Shown: piece by piece, positions 50,801 to 62,800 of the stretch
Layout: each line of letters starts with the position of its first letter
How positions within the stretch are numbered: the stretch's first letter is position 1
Assembly: GCF_011386835.1 (NCBI RefSeq)
Contig: NC_088792.1
Span: 223,351,894-223,415,893, forward strand
Direction: 5' to 3'
Source of the DNA: Chrysemys picta bellii
Lineage: Eukaryota; Chordata; Testudines; Emydidae
Length of the DNA: 64,000 nucleotides
Translations under genes and position numbers: made by a program
Notes under the pieces: generated by a model
What the model saw: the letters and a program-made list of their open reading frames with translations, nothing else
Told to the model about the DNA's origin: nothing
The model's database searches: none

Positions 50801-53800
50801 GTGACCAATCACAACTAACATAGCTCAAATTTCAAGCACCAAGTATAGAATACTTGGCTCCAACTGTGATTAATTGAGAGAGGAAAAATATGTGACAAAA
50901 TTAATTAGCAAACTTTGAATCATGAATAAATATGAGGAAAGAGTATTCTGCTTGCAAATACTCCATAAGATGAGGAGAGAGGCTGCATTGCTAAGAATTA
51001 TTCGCTCAGCTCTACTTAGGACATTTTGCATTAATTTGAAGCTTATAGGGATCAGAAGGTGAAGAAAGACAATTATTGGATCCAAGGTAGGAAATCCAAT
51101 TCTGAAATAGGAAGGTGATCATGGTAAGTTGCTTGGGAAAGGGTTAGAATTGATGTAATAAAAACATGCGTTACGATGATGGACCAAAAGACTGAAATAG
51201 AAAAGAGGATAATAATGACTGAATTAGAGGGAAAAATGTTAAAAGGAGAGAAATATCTGCTGAATTCAATTGAGATTACCCAGTGCAGTTTAATTCAGTA
51301 GATCAGGAAGAAGTGTTGCTGCAGATATATTCTGGTTGGAGGCATAATCATAGAGTTCATTGAAATCATGATTATGGGAAATGGAGGAAAAACAATGGTT
51401 TTAGAGCAGTCACGCTTCACACAGTAATGAAATAGTCTCTGAAACTGTCTTCCTGTACGTTACATCTACAATGTATATTGTCTGCACATTGCAAGGAATG
51501 CAATATACTGTATATCTTTTAAAATGTCATTAGAATTTCTTTGCAACTGTTTAGAAGTCTAGAGGTCTGGGTAGCAGAAGACAAGATAAGAGTACAATAT
51601 GCCACCTCAAGTAAAAAGAAAAATATCCGAGTGCTGTATTTTTGCAATTCTAAACCATAAAGTTTTGTCCAATAAATACTCGTTGGTACGTATAACTAAG
51701 TAGCTGTGTGATATAAATGGAGTCAAGGGGTCCATCTGTAAGAAGGAAAAACTGCAGGCAATAATTTTAAAAACAGAAAGTCTTGCTGTGAAAAAGCAGA
51801 ACTTATGACTTCATTGCTTCTGAAGAAGGTCCAATTTGGACATGCAGAAGAACAGTATGTTCTCCCCTTGAGAATAAGAGAAAAACACACACTTTTTGAG
51901 AAGAATTAGACTGATTAGTACAACAAATGTAGCCATGCCTCATGATACCCTTTGCAACCTCCACAACCTTGTATGAAAAACTCTTGAAATAAAACCCTGT
52001 TCGTGCAATGGGGAAATTCTGTCTCCCCTTGCATGGACACAGAGATATCCTTAAACACAGTGGAATCAATGTGATTCCACTGCACAAGGCTTGGGAAGGA
52101 TATAGTGAACCCACAAAGGGGTGCAAATCCACGGTGTACTTCAGAGTACAGCTCCACATAGGATGCTCTTGTATCCCCATATAGCAGGGCTTGGGGCAAG
52201 TAGGTGTTGGCCCAGGAAAGAGAGGGGGAAGTCTGGTGGATTCTCCAGTGCATAACTACAACCTCAGGGCCACAGTATCAGCCACAGAGCAGCACTGCTA
52301 CATGGACAGTGAGGAGGATTTCATGTCCCAGTCCCCATGAACTGCCCTCTGACTTCTGGGGTTTAGCTTGGAGGTAGAATTAACCCATTGTCCTTTTCTG
52401 ATTGCAGTATTATTTTAGTAGGTTCCATCTTTTTAACTGACAATTTCCTCTGAACATTCAAAACACTCCACCATATTTTAGCTACTTGACCTCTGTTGAT
52501 GTTAATGAGAGTAGGTCAACTAATTGTCCTTTGCCCAAAATAATATAAAATATTCCTTCATCTCTGCTGTCCCTAAATAACAGGTTAACTCACTCAGGCA
52601 CCAGTCACAAATCCTTATATTGTAGTTGGATTGAAAATATTAACTTATAAAATGAGAGAAGGAAGTTTTGATGGAATACAAGACCCTGGGCAACATTTTT
52701 TGCTTAGTCCTGTCTTAAAATTAATTGTTACCTTTTAAAACTAGCTTAGTCTCTTGTTTCTCTTGAAGCCACTATTGTTTCCAGCAGTAGGCCGATGAAA
52801 CAATCTGATGTGGGTGCTGCTTTGGCCTGATGGCTGTGAATGAAAGTTGCTCTCTCCATCCAATCCAACAATTTTTACACCTTTGGGAGGCTGCAGATCA
52901 CTACCTCCTGGAATAAGAGGTGGGGAGAGTAGAGGTTAGAGGGTTCAGCAATTCCCTTCTCTTTTCCCTGCTCCACAGACACTAAGGAAATGAGACAGTA
53001 ATGAGAAGGGATCTGACTGCAAATGTTGCCATGTCTATCCAGCTTTTTTTATATCTATGTCATTCACCCTTGGCCCCTCCAGTGCCTCAAGCTGTGGATT
53101 GCATGGATAAACTGGGGCTCAGAGAGATCCATGGAGGTAGTGAGCAGTGGAAAGATTCCTCCTGGACTTGAAGTTAACCAGCAACAGTATCAAGGGATTC
53201 AACTTTCCCATTCCCGATCATCAGGACAATGTGGTTACATCATCAACAGTAGGGAAGGGCAACCCTATTGTGCATAAGGTTAATGATTTTTTTTAAAAGA
53301 ACAAAATGGCTCCTTTTTTCCAGTGAAGTGGATATGAAATCATTTGGATTATGAATTCTATCATTATACAAGTGAATATTTCATTAAAACTACTTGAGCG
53401 AGGCTTTATTATTACTTCTTGTTATTACTCATAATACCTAACACTTAGGGCTTGATCCTATTGATTTTAATAGTAGTTGAGGGCACTCAGCAGCCAGCAT
53501 GATCAGACCATTACATAACAGCTTCCATCCAAGGCCCTCAGTGCACAGATGTTAATGAATTTAGCCTCACAGCTCCTTAGTGGGGAAAGAATCATCCCCA
53601 TTTTGCAGATAAGGGAACAGAGAAGGCAGATTCAGATGGCATGCCTAAGGTCACACCAGAAGTCTAGAGGAAAACCAGGAAATAGATTCCCTCATCTCCT
53701 TTATCTTAACCACAAAATCATCCTTCCTGTCTGTTCACATTAACTTCATCTGTCCTATGCCATTTGGAAAAAAATCTCTGTTCATGAAGCTGCCTTGATA

Positions 53801-56800
53801 GCCCACTTTTCTTCATTATATTTATTGCAGGTTGAAACTGGAGATGTGGGGAATGTGTACAAGATTCGGGTCAGCTGTGATGATTTGCCAGGCTTTGAGG
53901 GCTGGCATCTGAAGTCCTTTCACATGCAAGAGCTACATACTAAACAAGAAGTGAACTTTGACTGTAACTGCTGGCTCTCTGTTAACAGAGAAGACAGAGA
54001 GCTGGTGAAAGAATTCCCTGCAGTGAATGAGAACCAGAAACCTTTACCAGGTAAAAATAGCAAAGGAGACAGGAACAATGAGAACCAGCCTTTGAAAAAG
54101 AGCCAGTTCAGCAAATATTACATTTAATCATTCTCTGTGCTCAGTATCTATGGTGGTTCTGCAGCGACTCCATTCGCGCATGCACTGCGACAATACTGCA
54201 CATTTTAAAATCTCTCCTAGTTACATGACAAATTGGGCTTAACATTTGCTAAATCTTGTGCATAACTCTAAGTGTGCAAAACTGGAAAAATCTAATTATG
54301 CTAGTAAAAGATAAGACATAATTCAAAGCTATGGAAGTCAATTTTGGTAGACTTAGTATTGAACTCTTTAGCTTATCATAGCTTGAGTTACTGAAGTGAA
54401 TATCAGAAATAACCATTACTGTACAGTAAAGTTGTGCTGTAATTTCAAGGGCATTTTTGTAATGTGGGAAGGTCCCACTTTTTTCAGAGGGCCTTCTAAA
54501 CTTGTATCCATAAAATTAAAGAATACAGAGCTTCACATTTCTGCATTATACATGCAAGTCAATTGGTTAAGGGCCTAACTGTCATGGTTTCTCTAAACCG
54601 AGGCTATGTCTACACTAGCACTTTTGTCAGTAAAACGTATGTTGGTCAGGGGTGTGAAAAAACCACCCCCTTGATCGAAATAAGTTTCACAAACGAAAGT
54701 GCCAGTGTGGACAGCACTATGGCCAGAGAGTGTCTCCTGTTGACATAGCTACCACTGCTCATGGGGGGGTGGTTTAATTATGATGACAGGAGAGCCCTCT
54801 CCCATCGGCATAGAGTGGCTAGACGGGAGACCGTACAATCGTCCTGCTCCAGTAGTACAGCTATGCCACCTTAAGGTCTGTAGTGTAGACATAGCCTAAA
54901 TGTTCTAACATGGTTAACACAGTTTGCTCTTATCTGAGTGTCTGAAAACTACTATGGATCTTAAAGGAAAACTACACTGATTAATTATGACCTCTTATAT
55001 AGCTAAATATTAGCCAAATAATAATGTATATTGAAAATTATATATAATTTTTTTTTGGAGTTCATGTTACTATGTCACTATCTCCATAAAGGGTAAATAG
55101 GGCTGCAGCCTTATTGATACTTCCCAGAAGAAGGCCTCTCTGGATCAGCGAAATGCAGTCATATGACTGCATTATAAAGACAGAAGACTTTAAAAGGCAT
55201 CATATACCTTACAATGTTAAATGTGTTTATTAGCTTGTCATATAATACATACACTGTCATGAATTCAGATACTACCTTATGTCCTTCTCTGTTCTAATTT
55301 GCATCATGTCAATAGAGTGCCTTCCTCTTTGATGGTTACTTTTTTATTATTATTATTATCTTGGAGACATTTATTTTTCTGACGGGCAAAAATTGACCTC
55401 TCCTGAGTTCCTCCAGAGTCCCACACAATAAAACAGAATGAATTTTTCCAAGTGTACTAGCACAAGAGCCACATAGGGACAATCAAGCTCCCACTGTTGT
55501 CAATGAAAAGACTCCCACTGACTTTGGTGGGGGTTGGATCAGGTTCATACAGAAGAACTACTCCCTTTCTGTTCTAATCTCCATGTAACGTGTTCTTTTT
55601 GCTGTTATTATTTCTCTGATTTTATTAGAATATCTTTAAATTATATTGCAGTTTTCCTGGAAGCTTACCCTTTCAATTCAATCTGTTTTGTTCAAACAAT
55701 CTTCTTTCTTTGTATAGTCCACAAGTATGTTGTCTCTATACACACTGGTGACCACTGGGGATCAGAAACCTTTGCAAATGTTTATATCACTCTGTATGGC
55801 GAAAGAGGGGACACAGGTGTGAGGAAACTGCACGAATCATTGGTAAAAGGAGGAAAATTTCAAAGGAACAAGGTAAAAAGACACAAATGTTAAGTTTTCT
55901 TACAAACTCAAACAATAGTACTGTTTTCTGAATGTCTACCACCAGCTCTTGATTGTAAGAGCAAAATTCTCCTTATAGATCTTTGTAGCAGTATTCTGTT
56001 CCAGTTTTATGTTTAGATTTTCCATAGGTGATCATCAGGGTTCTACATTTGCATGTGTAAAGCAGCTTATCTGAGTCATAACCCTTGTGATCATGCCTCT
56101 CAACTTTTTATGTCCCAAATGTGGGATGCAGTGTGTGACAAAGAACCAAAATTAGTATCATAAAAATGATTCATGCAGGAAACTTACATTACTGTGAGAT
56201 TCATTCCTTTAATGTAAATAGCAGTTTTGATAATCATATCTTAAATATTATTTCTGTTGATAATTTTCAGCAACAAAAGTGAGGGGGCACCAAATTTCTT
56301 TGCAACGTAGTAGCTTTTGGGACTAAAACAAGTGATATTCCCCGAAAGAAGAGATATTTAATGTATAACCTCAGATGAGAAATTTTACTTAAAGAAGAGA
56401 ATGCACTGACAGAGTTTAAAAATAAGATAATCCTTTTTCATACTTACTCATCACCAAGCTGTAGTATTCTTAAGAAAGCAGAGAGTCAGATTTCTGTGAA
56501 ATTATTTCATTTAACAATCATATCAACAACATAAAGGATGAAACTAGATTCAATGTCTAACTTAGAGAACCCCCTAACCCAGGAATCGGCAACCTTTAGC
56601 ACGTAGTGGGCCGGTTTGTTTACCTGACGTGTCCGCAGTTTCGGCCGATCGCGGCTCCCACTGGCCGCGGTTCACTGCTTCAGGCCAATGGTGGCTTCAG
56701 AAAGCGGCGCTGGGTGAGGAATATGCTGGCCACCTATCAGTAGCAATTTACCAGACCACTGGTACTGTCCCTCAGGGAGACCAGAGTTTCACATCCTCCC

Positions 56801-59800
56801 TCGCATAAGAACATAACTTAAGAACATAAGAACGGCCATACCAGGTCAGACCAAAGGTCCAGCTAGCCCAATATCCTGTCTACCGACAGTGACCAATGCC
56901 AGGTGCCCCAGAGGGAGTGGACCAACAGGCAATGATCAAGTGATCTCTCTCCTGCCATCCATCTCCATCCTCTGACAAACAGAGGCTAGGGACACCATTC
57001 CTTACCCATCCTGGCTAATAGTCATTAATGGACTTAACCACCATGAATTTATCCAGTTCTCTTTTAAACGCTGTTATAGTCCTAGCCTTCACAACCTCCT
57101 CAGGTAAGGAGTTCCACAAGTTGACTGTGCACTGCGTGAAGAAGAACTTCCTTGTATTTGTTTTAAACCTGCTGCCTATTAATTTCATTTGGTGACCCTT
57201 AGTTCTTGTATTATGGGAATAAGTAAATAACTTTTCCTTATCCACTTTCTCCACACCACTCATGATTTTATATACCTCTATCATATCCCCCCTTAGTCTC
57301 CTCTTTTCCAAGCTGAAAACTCCTAGCCTCTTTAATCTCTCCTCATATGGGACCCATTCCAAACCCCTAATCATTTTAGTTGCCCTTTTCTGAACCTTTT
57401 CTAGTGCCAGTATATCTTTTTTCAGATGAGGAGACCACATCTGTACACAGTATTCGAGATGTGGGCATACCATCGATTTATATAAGGGCAATAAGATATT
57501 CTCAGTCTTATTCTCTATTCCCTTTTTAATGATCCCTAACATCCTGTTTGCTTTTTTGATCGCCTCTGCACACTGCGCAGACATCTTCAGAGAACTATCC
57601 ACGATGACTCCAAGATCTTTTACCTGTCCTGTTGTAGCTAAATTGTATCATATTGTATCCATCATATTGTATCCATCCTCCACCCCTGCAGAAGGAAATG
57701 TTTGAGGACCACGAGGCTAGGGTAGATGAAGAAGCCATGCCTGAGACTCCCATGAGTCATGCAAGGCTACTACTCAGCTGCTTCCAGTAGGGACATCTTG
57801 GACAGGCAGGTGACAGTCCCCTTGCACGTAAAGAATGCTCTAAACTGGTGGAAAGAGCAGCTCAACATCTGTGCAGGTGTCACTTTGTCACCCAACCCCA
57901 GGAGTGACGCTAACTACTGACACATCCCTGTTAGGATAAGGGAGCCCACCTACACACCCTAACAGTTCAGGGCAAATGGACAGCCCATGAAGCTAGCCAC
58001 CACATCAACCTGTTGGGGCTCAGGATCGTCAGGAACAATTGCCTCCATTTCCTGCCCCTCATCAGGAGCAAGACAATCAGGGTAATGATGGACAATGTAT
58101 TCTACATGTTCTACATTAACAAGCAGGGAGGAGCAAGATCCTCCTCCTTGGGTACTGAAGCCACAAAGCTCAGGAACTGGTGTATAGCCCACCACATCCA
58201 GATTTCAGTGGTCTAACTCCCAGGCATACAGAACACTACAGCCAGAGATTTCTCCCACTACTACGAATGGGACCTGGACACCGAGGTTCTTCAAAGCATG
58301 TTCCAGAAATAGGGACTGCCAGATATCAATCTTTTATACCGCTTCAGAGAAAAGGAAGTACTTTCTCTTCTGTTCAAGGGGAGGATCTATGTCACCACTC
58401 CCTGGGGACGTCTTCCTTCTATCATGAAAAAAAGAGTCTGTTCTATGTCTTTCCCCCACCACCCCTAGTTCTAAGGAGGCTGAATGAGATCAGGCAGGAC
58501 AAGGCTAGAGTTCTTCTCATAGCATATACCTGGCCAAGACAAGCTTGGTACCCTTACCTGATTCAACTCAGTGTCCAACCATCAATCAAATTCCCGACCA
58601 TATCTCAGGGTGTGGCTCCTTGATGTGCAGCAGATGTTATTAAACAGTAGAAAAACATCAACCCGCACTACCTACCTACCAAAATGGAAGAGATTTGTCC
58701 ATTGGTTTGGTTGTTGCTACCTCTAGCCTGAGTTGGTTCCCCTTTCTCTCATCCTAGATTAGCTGGATCTGTCATCTGGGTTATTCATCAGATCAGTCAA
58801 GGTACACCTGGCCACAGTATCAACCTTTCATCCCCCAGTCAAGGGATTCTTCATTTTTGCTCACCTGATATCATCCAGATTTATTAAGTGTCTGGGTAAT
58901 CTCTTCCCCCACATTAAACCCTGACCCCAGGGTTTGGGATCTCAACCTGGTTTTCAACCACCTCAAGAAAACTCCATTCAAACCAATGGTGATCTGCTCC
59001 CTACTACATTTTTCAATGAACACGGCCTTCTTAGTTACCATCATGTCAGCCCCTAGGGTCAGGGAGATTGGGGCCTTGATGTCAGATTCCCCCCGCCCCC
59101 CTTACAATGTTCTTTATGGCAAGGTCATTAAAGTTCCACATCCTAAGGTTCTACCAAAGGATTTTCATCCTAACTATTATATCCATCTACCAGTATTTTC
59201 TCCAAAACCTGAGAGTTCTCAGCAGGAATCCTATTTCCACATCTTGGACATTAGAAGATACTTTGCCTTCCACCTGGGTTGGAATAAGCAGTTTAGGAGA
59301 TCGCCTAGACGTTTCTTCTCCTTTGCAGTTAGATCTAAGGGGGATCCTATCTCTGCTCAGAGACTTTTGAAATGACTATCGGGTTGTATCTCTGCCTGTT
59401 ATGACTCTGTAGGTACTCAGCCCTCGCCCCCTCAGGGGGTGAGAGCACTTTCGGCCAGATCATAGGCCCCATCTACTGAATTTTTTGAAGAATGTTCCAA
59501 TATCTGAGATATGTAGAGCCACTACTTGGATTTCAATCCATACAGTTTCAAAGCATTAAACCCTGCTTCATGCCATCAGATCTGATGCAGCTTCAGTTCT
59601 GGACCCTGTTCCAAAGCTCCCTCCTCCTCCTCGGGATACTGCTCAGAAGTCAAGTGAAGTGGGGACACTATTCGAAGAAGAAGGAAGAGTTACTCACCCC
59701 ATCTGGTTCTTAATTAAGGCAATACAGGGAAAAATCTGTGCATGAAGGATGAGTTACTCACCCTGTGCAGTAACTGTAGTTCTTCAAAATGTGTGTCCCC

Positions 59801-62800
59801 ATGGGTACTCTATTACCCATCCTTCCCCTCTGGTTTGGTTGTTCCCTAGGAGACTCCGAGGTAGAGAAGAAACTGAGGGTGGTTTGCCCACACACCCATT
59901 TATAGCCTTGGTGTCTGCCATGAGGAGGCATAGGGCGCACGCCTGGGCCGAACTGACACTGCTAGTCAGGGCCGAATTAGGGTTTTGTGGGGGGCCTCTA
60001 GATCAGAGCAAGTGGGGGCCCCTCCCCACCCCGTCTGCCTGCAGTTACTGTCCTCCCCCAGCATGGGGTCGAGGCACGGGGACTTGCCCCCTCAGGTCGC
60101 CTGCCCTCTACCCCTCCAATTAGCTGGGGCCCCTGGTAATGGGCCCCGTTGGCCTAGTGGCTAATCCGCCACTGCTGCTAGCTAGAAATCTCCGATCAAG
60201 GGTTTAAGAGGCACATGCACACCTGAAGTGGTGCACCAATAGAGGGACACATCTCAAAAAACTACAGTTACTGCACTGGGTGAGTAACTTGTTCTTCATG
60301 CACAGATTTTTTCCTGTATTGCCTTAATTAAGAACCAGTTACTTAAGTGTACTTGCAATCTGACTGTCAAGTGTGGAATTCTAGTAAATGGATGTTTTAT
60401 CACCTGAAAGCATTTTTAATATTAGTGAAAGATAAACTGCTTTTGTGTTACTTTTATACAAAAATAGCTATGACGTTCTATAGCACTTTGCTAACCACAG
60501 AGTTGTTCTTCACAGAGCTGTTTGCTAATATATCCATTCTAAGTGCTTTGTAGTTTTATTTATTAAGATCCCATAGTGCATAAATTTATTTTTTTAATTT
60601 TTATATGAAACATTGTTATTGTTAAAACTCCAATTGTTTTCAACTTGATTCAGCAAACATTTCCAGCTAATCAAAACGTATTGACCATTGTTAGCCACAC
60701 CGGGGCCCACTGGGCCCTCATTTGGGTAGTGTACAAAGCAGATAGGATTGTTATAAAATGAGAAGAATGCATTGCACCAAGCTGTCCTTGAATCATATAG
60801 ATTTAATGCTGCATTAAATTTCCTCTTTCGACTCCTCTCTCCCCATTGTCCTCTTTTCCTTCTCTTTCCCTTTACTTCTTTCCTTTCCCTTCCTTCCCCA
60901 TTGCTCTGTCCATTCTGTTCCTCTTCTGTCTTTGTCTTTCCCATCCTTCTCGTTCATCTCTGCTTGTGACTCTTTCTCTCTCCTACTTCTCCCATCTGCT
61001 CCTTTTCAGACTTCTTTTCCCTCCTTTCTTCTCATGTTGTACAGAAAACAAAAGACAGGCTTCTCTGCTTTCTAAGAGAGAATTCAGGATTATAGAAAAC
61101 ATTGTCTCCCAATGAATAAGCTTTTTCCAGAATGTTAACTTCCCTCTGGAACCCTACTAATGCATATTTGCATAATAGATCCTGGAAGCCAGAAACTCAC
61201 AATGAGTATATCAGAACCAAGGTCTTCTAGGGATTTTTTAGTATCCAGAAGCACATTGTAGCATAATTTGAAATGACTGATGAAATGTCCCATCTGAGCC
61301 AAAGATCAAATGAGCCCTCAGTCATTACTAATGTTGGGCCCGAGCCACAATGTTTGGAATCTAATCAAGAACAGAACTATGCTGTTCAGAGAGGGGATTT
61401 CCTTTTTAACCTTTATAGATATAAGCCAGTCATGAAGTTCAGATCCTGATCCTGATCTAGAACCAGGTCCAAGGTTTCTCTGAAGTTCAAGCATATTCAG
61501 ATCCAAGCTTTTGGTTTAAGTTCATCTCTAGTTATTACATTTTGCATTTACGCATTGTGTGTGTGTGTGTGTGTTTATATATTTAAAGAACGAGTATTCC
61601 ATTTTTGCTGCTTTTCAAAGTATTTCTCCTTTTTGCAGGTGGATTCATTTTTAATAGAGGCAGTTTCTCTGAGCCATTTGCAAAAGGTAGTTGTAGGACA
61701 TGATGGAGAAGGATATGGGACTGGAATGTACCTCAAGATGATAACAATCAAGGAATCAGAGGACTCAGATAAAGAGTGGATCTTTCCATGTTGGAACTGG
61801 CTTGATACTCATCTGGGATTATGTGAGACTGTTTGTGAGATTATAACAATAGGTAGGTCCTTCTGCAACAAGACTGAAGTCAATGAGAGTTCCACCTGCT
61901 TACATCAAGGTCTTTACAATTGCTATAATTTCTTTATTTGGCTATCAACACCACACAAATTTTCAGCATGATTTTACTATAATAGCAAACACACTGGTAA
62001 GGTCAGAGATAATATAATCTAATGCTGCATAGTGCACTCTGCATAAAGCAGTAGCCCTCTGAATTAAATTTAGCACGTTAAAATTAATGATTTAATGGGG
62101 GATTAGAATGTGAGAAGCAGGCCTCATGGGGATAAGTGGCTTAAAGTAGAGTTTTAATGCACTAGTTTTCAGCCTGTTGGGAGCCGATCTCAAGTCTAGG
62201 GAAAAGTTAGTTTAGTGGCTTCAGCTTAGTCCTTATCTGTGGGCATTAGTCCACTCCCACAGAGCTACTGCACTGTTCAGCAGAACTGTCGCGCTGTTTG
62301 GCTGAAGCCCATTGTTGCAGCAGGATTGCAAGTCAAAACCTAGGTGCAAGTGGCAGAAAGGCATTGGGAGGTGCTCACAGCATGATCTCCGGACAGCCTC
62401 TCACTTCCAAACAAGAAGTAAAATTCATCAATCACATTTAAAAATAAGAGGAAAGAAGATTGCTGTAATCAGGTGTTGTATCCTATAAAAATAATGCCAA
62501 GAAGATAGATACACCAATGGAAATGAACCTTCCAAGTTAGATCTGTAAGGGGGAAAAAAAGTAGAAAAGCGACAAGCAATGTGTCTATATCACATACACT
62601 TAGAACCCACCAGGTAGTTTTCTAGACTCATTAAAGGTAGATTTCTCTGTGTTGTCTTATTTATCATATCACAACATAGGATCATTTAAACATACATAGC
62701 ATGTTTACATAGGATCGTTTAAACACATTCCAAAATTAAAGGTCCAAATGTAGCAGACCTGTAATTATTCAGAGGGTTTTTAGCATTGCTGTATGAGGAT

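Larger units (their letters stand above)
41389..53830. other. 12.4-kb intron, repeat-rich
   Basis: Contains an (AC)n tract, a Harbinger-type MITE fragment, four CR1 segments and a large hAT palindrome. Stretches 42320-45180 and 50070-53830 show no recognised gene. Both include several long chance frames, the longest at 43264-43854. Confidence 0.55.

Noticed and set aside
51803..52253. Two overlapping minus-strand frames of 112 and 125 codons
   Set aside because: No motif. The segment may be part of an unnamed repeat, but I could not support a class.
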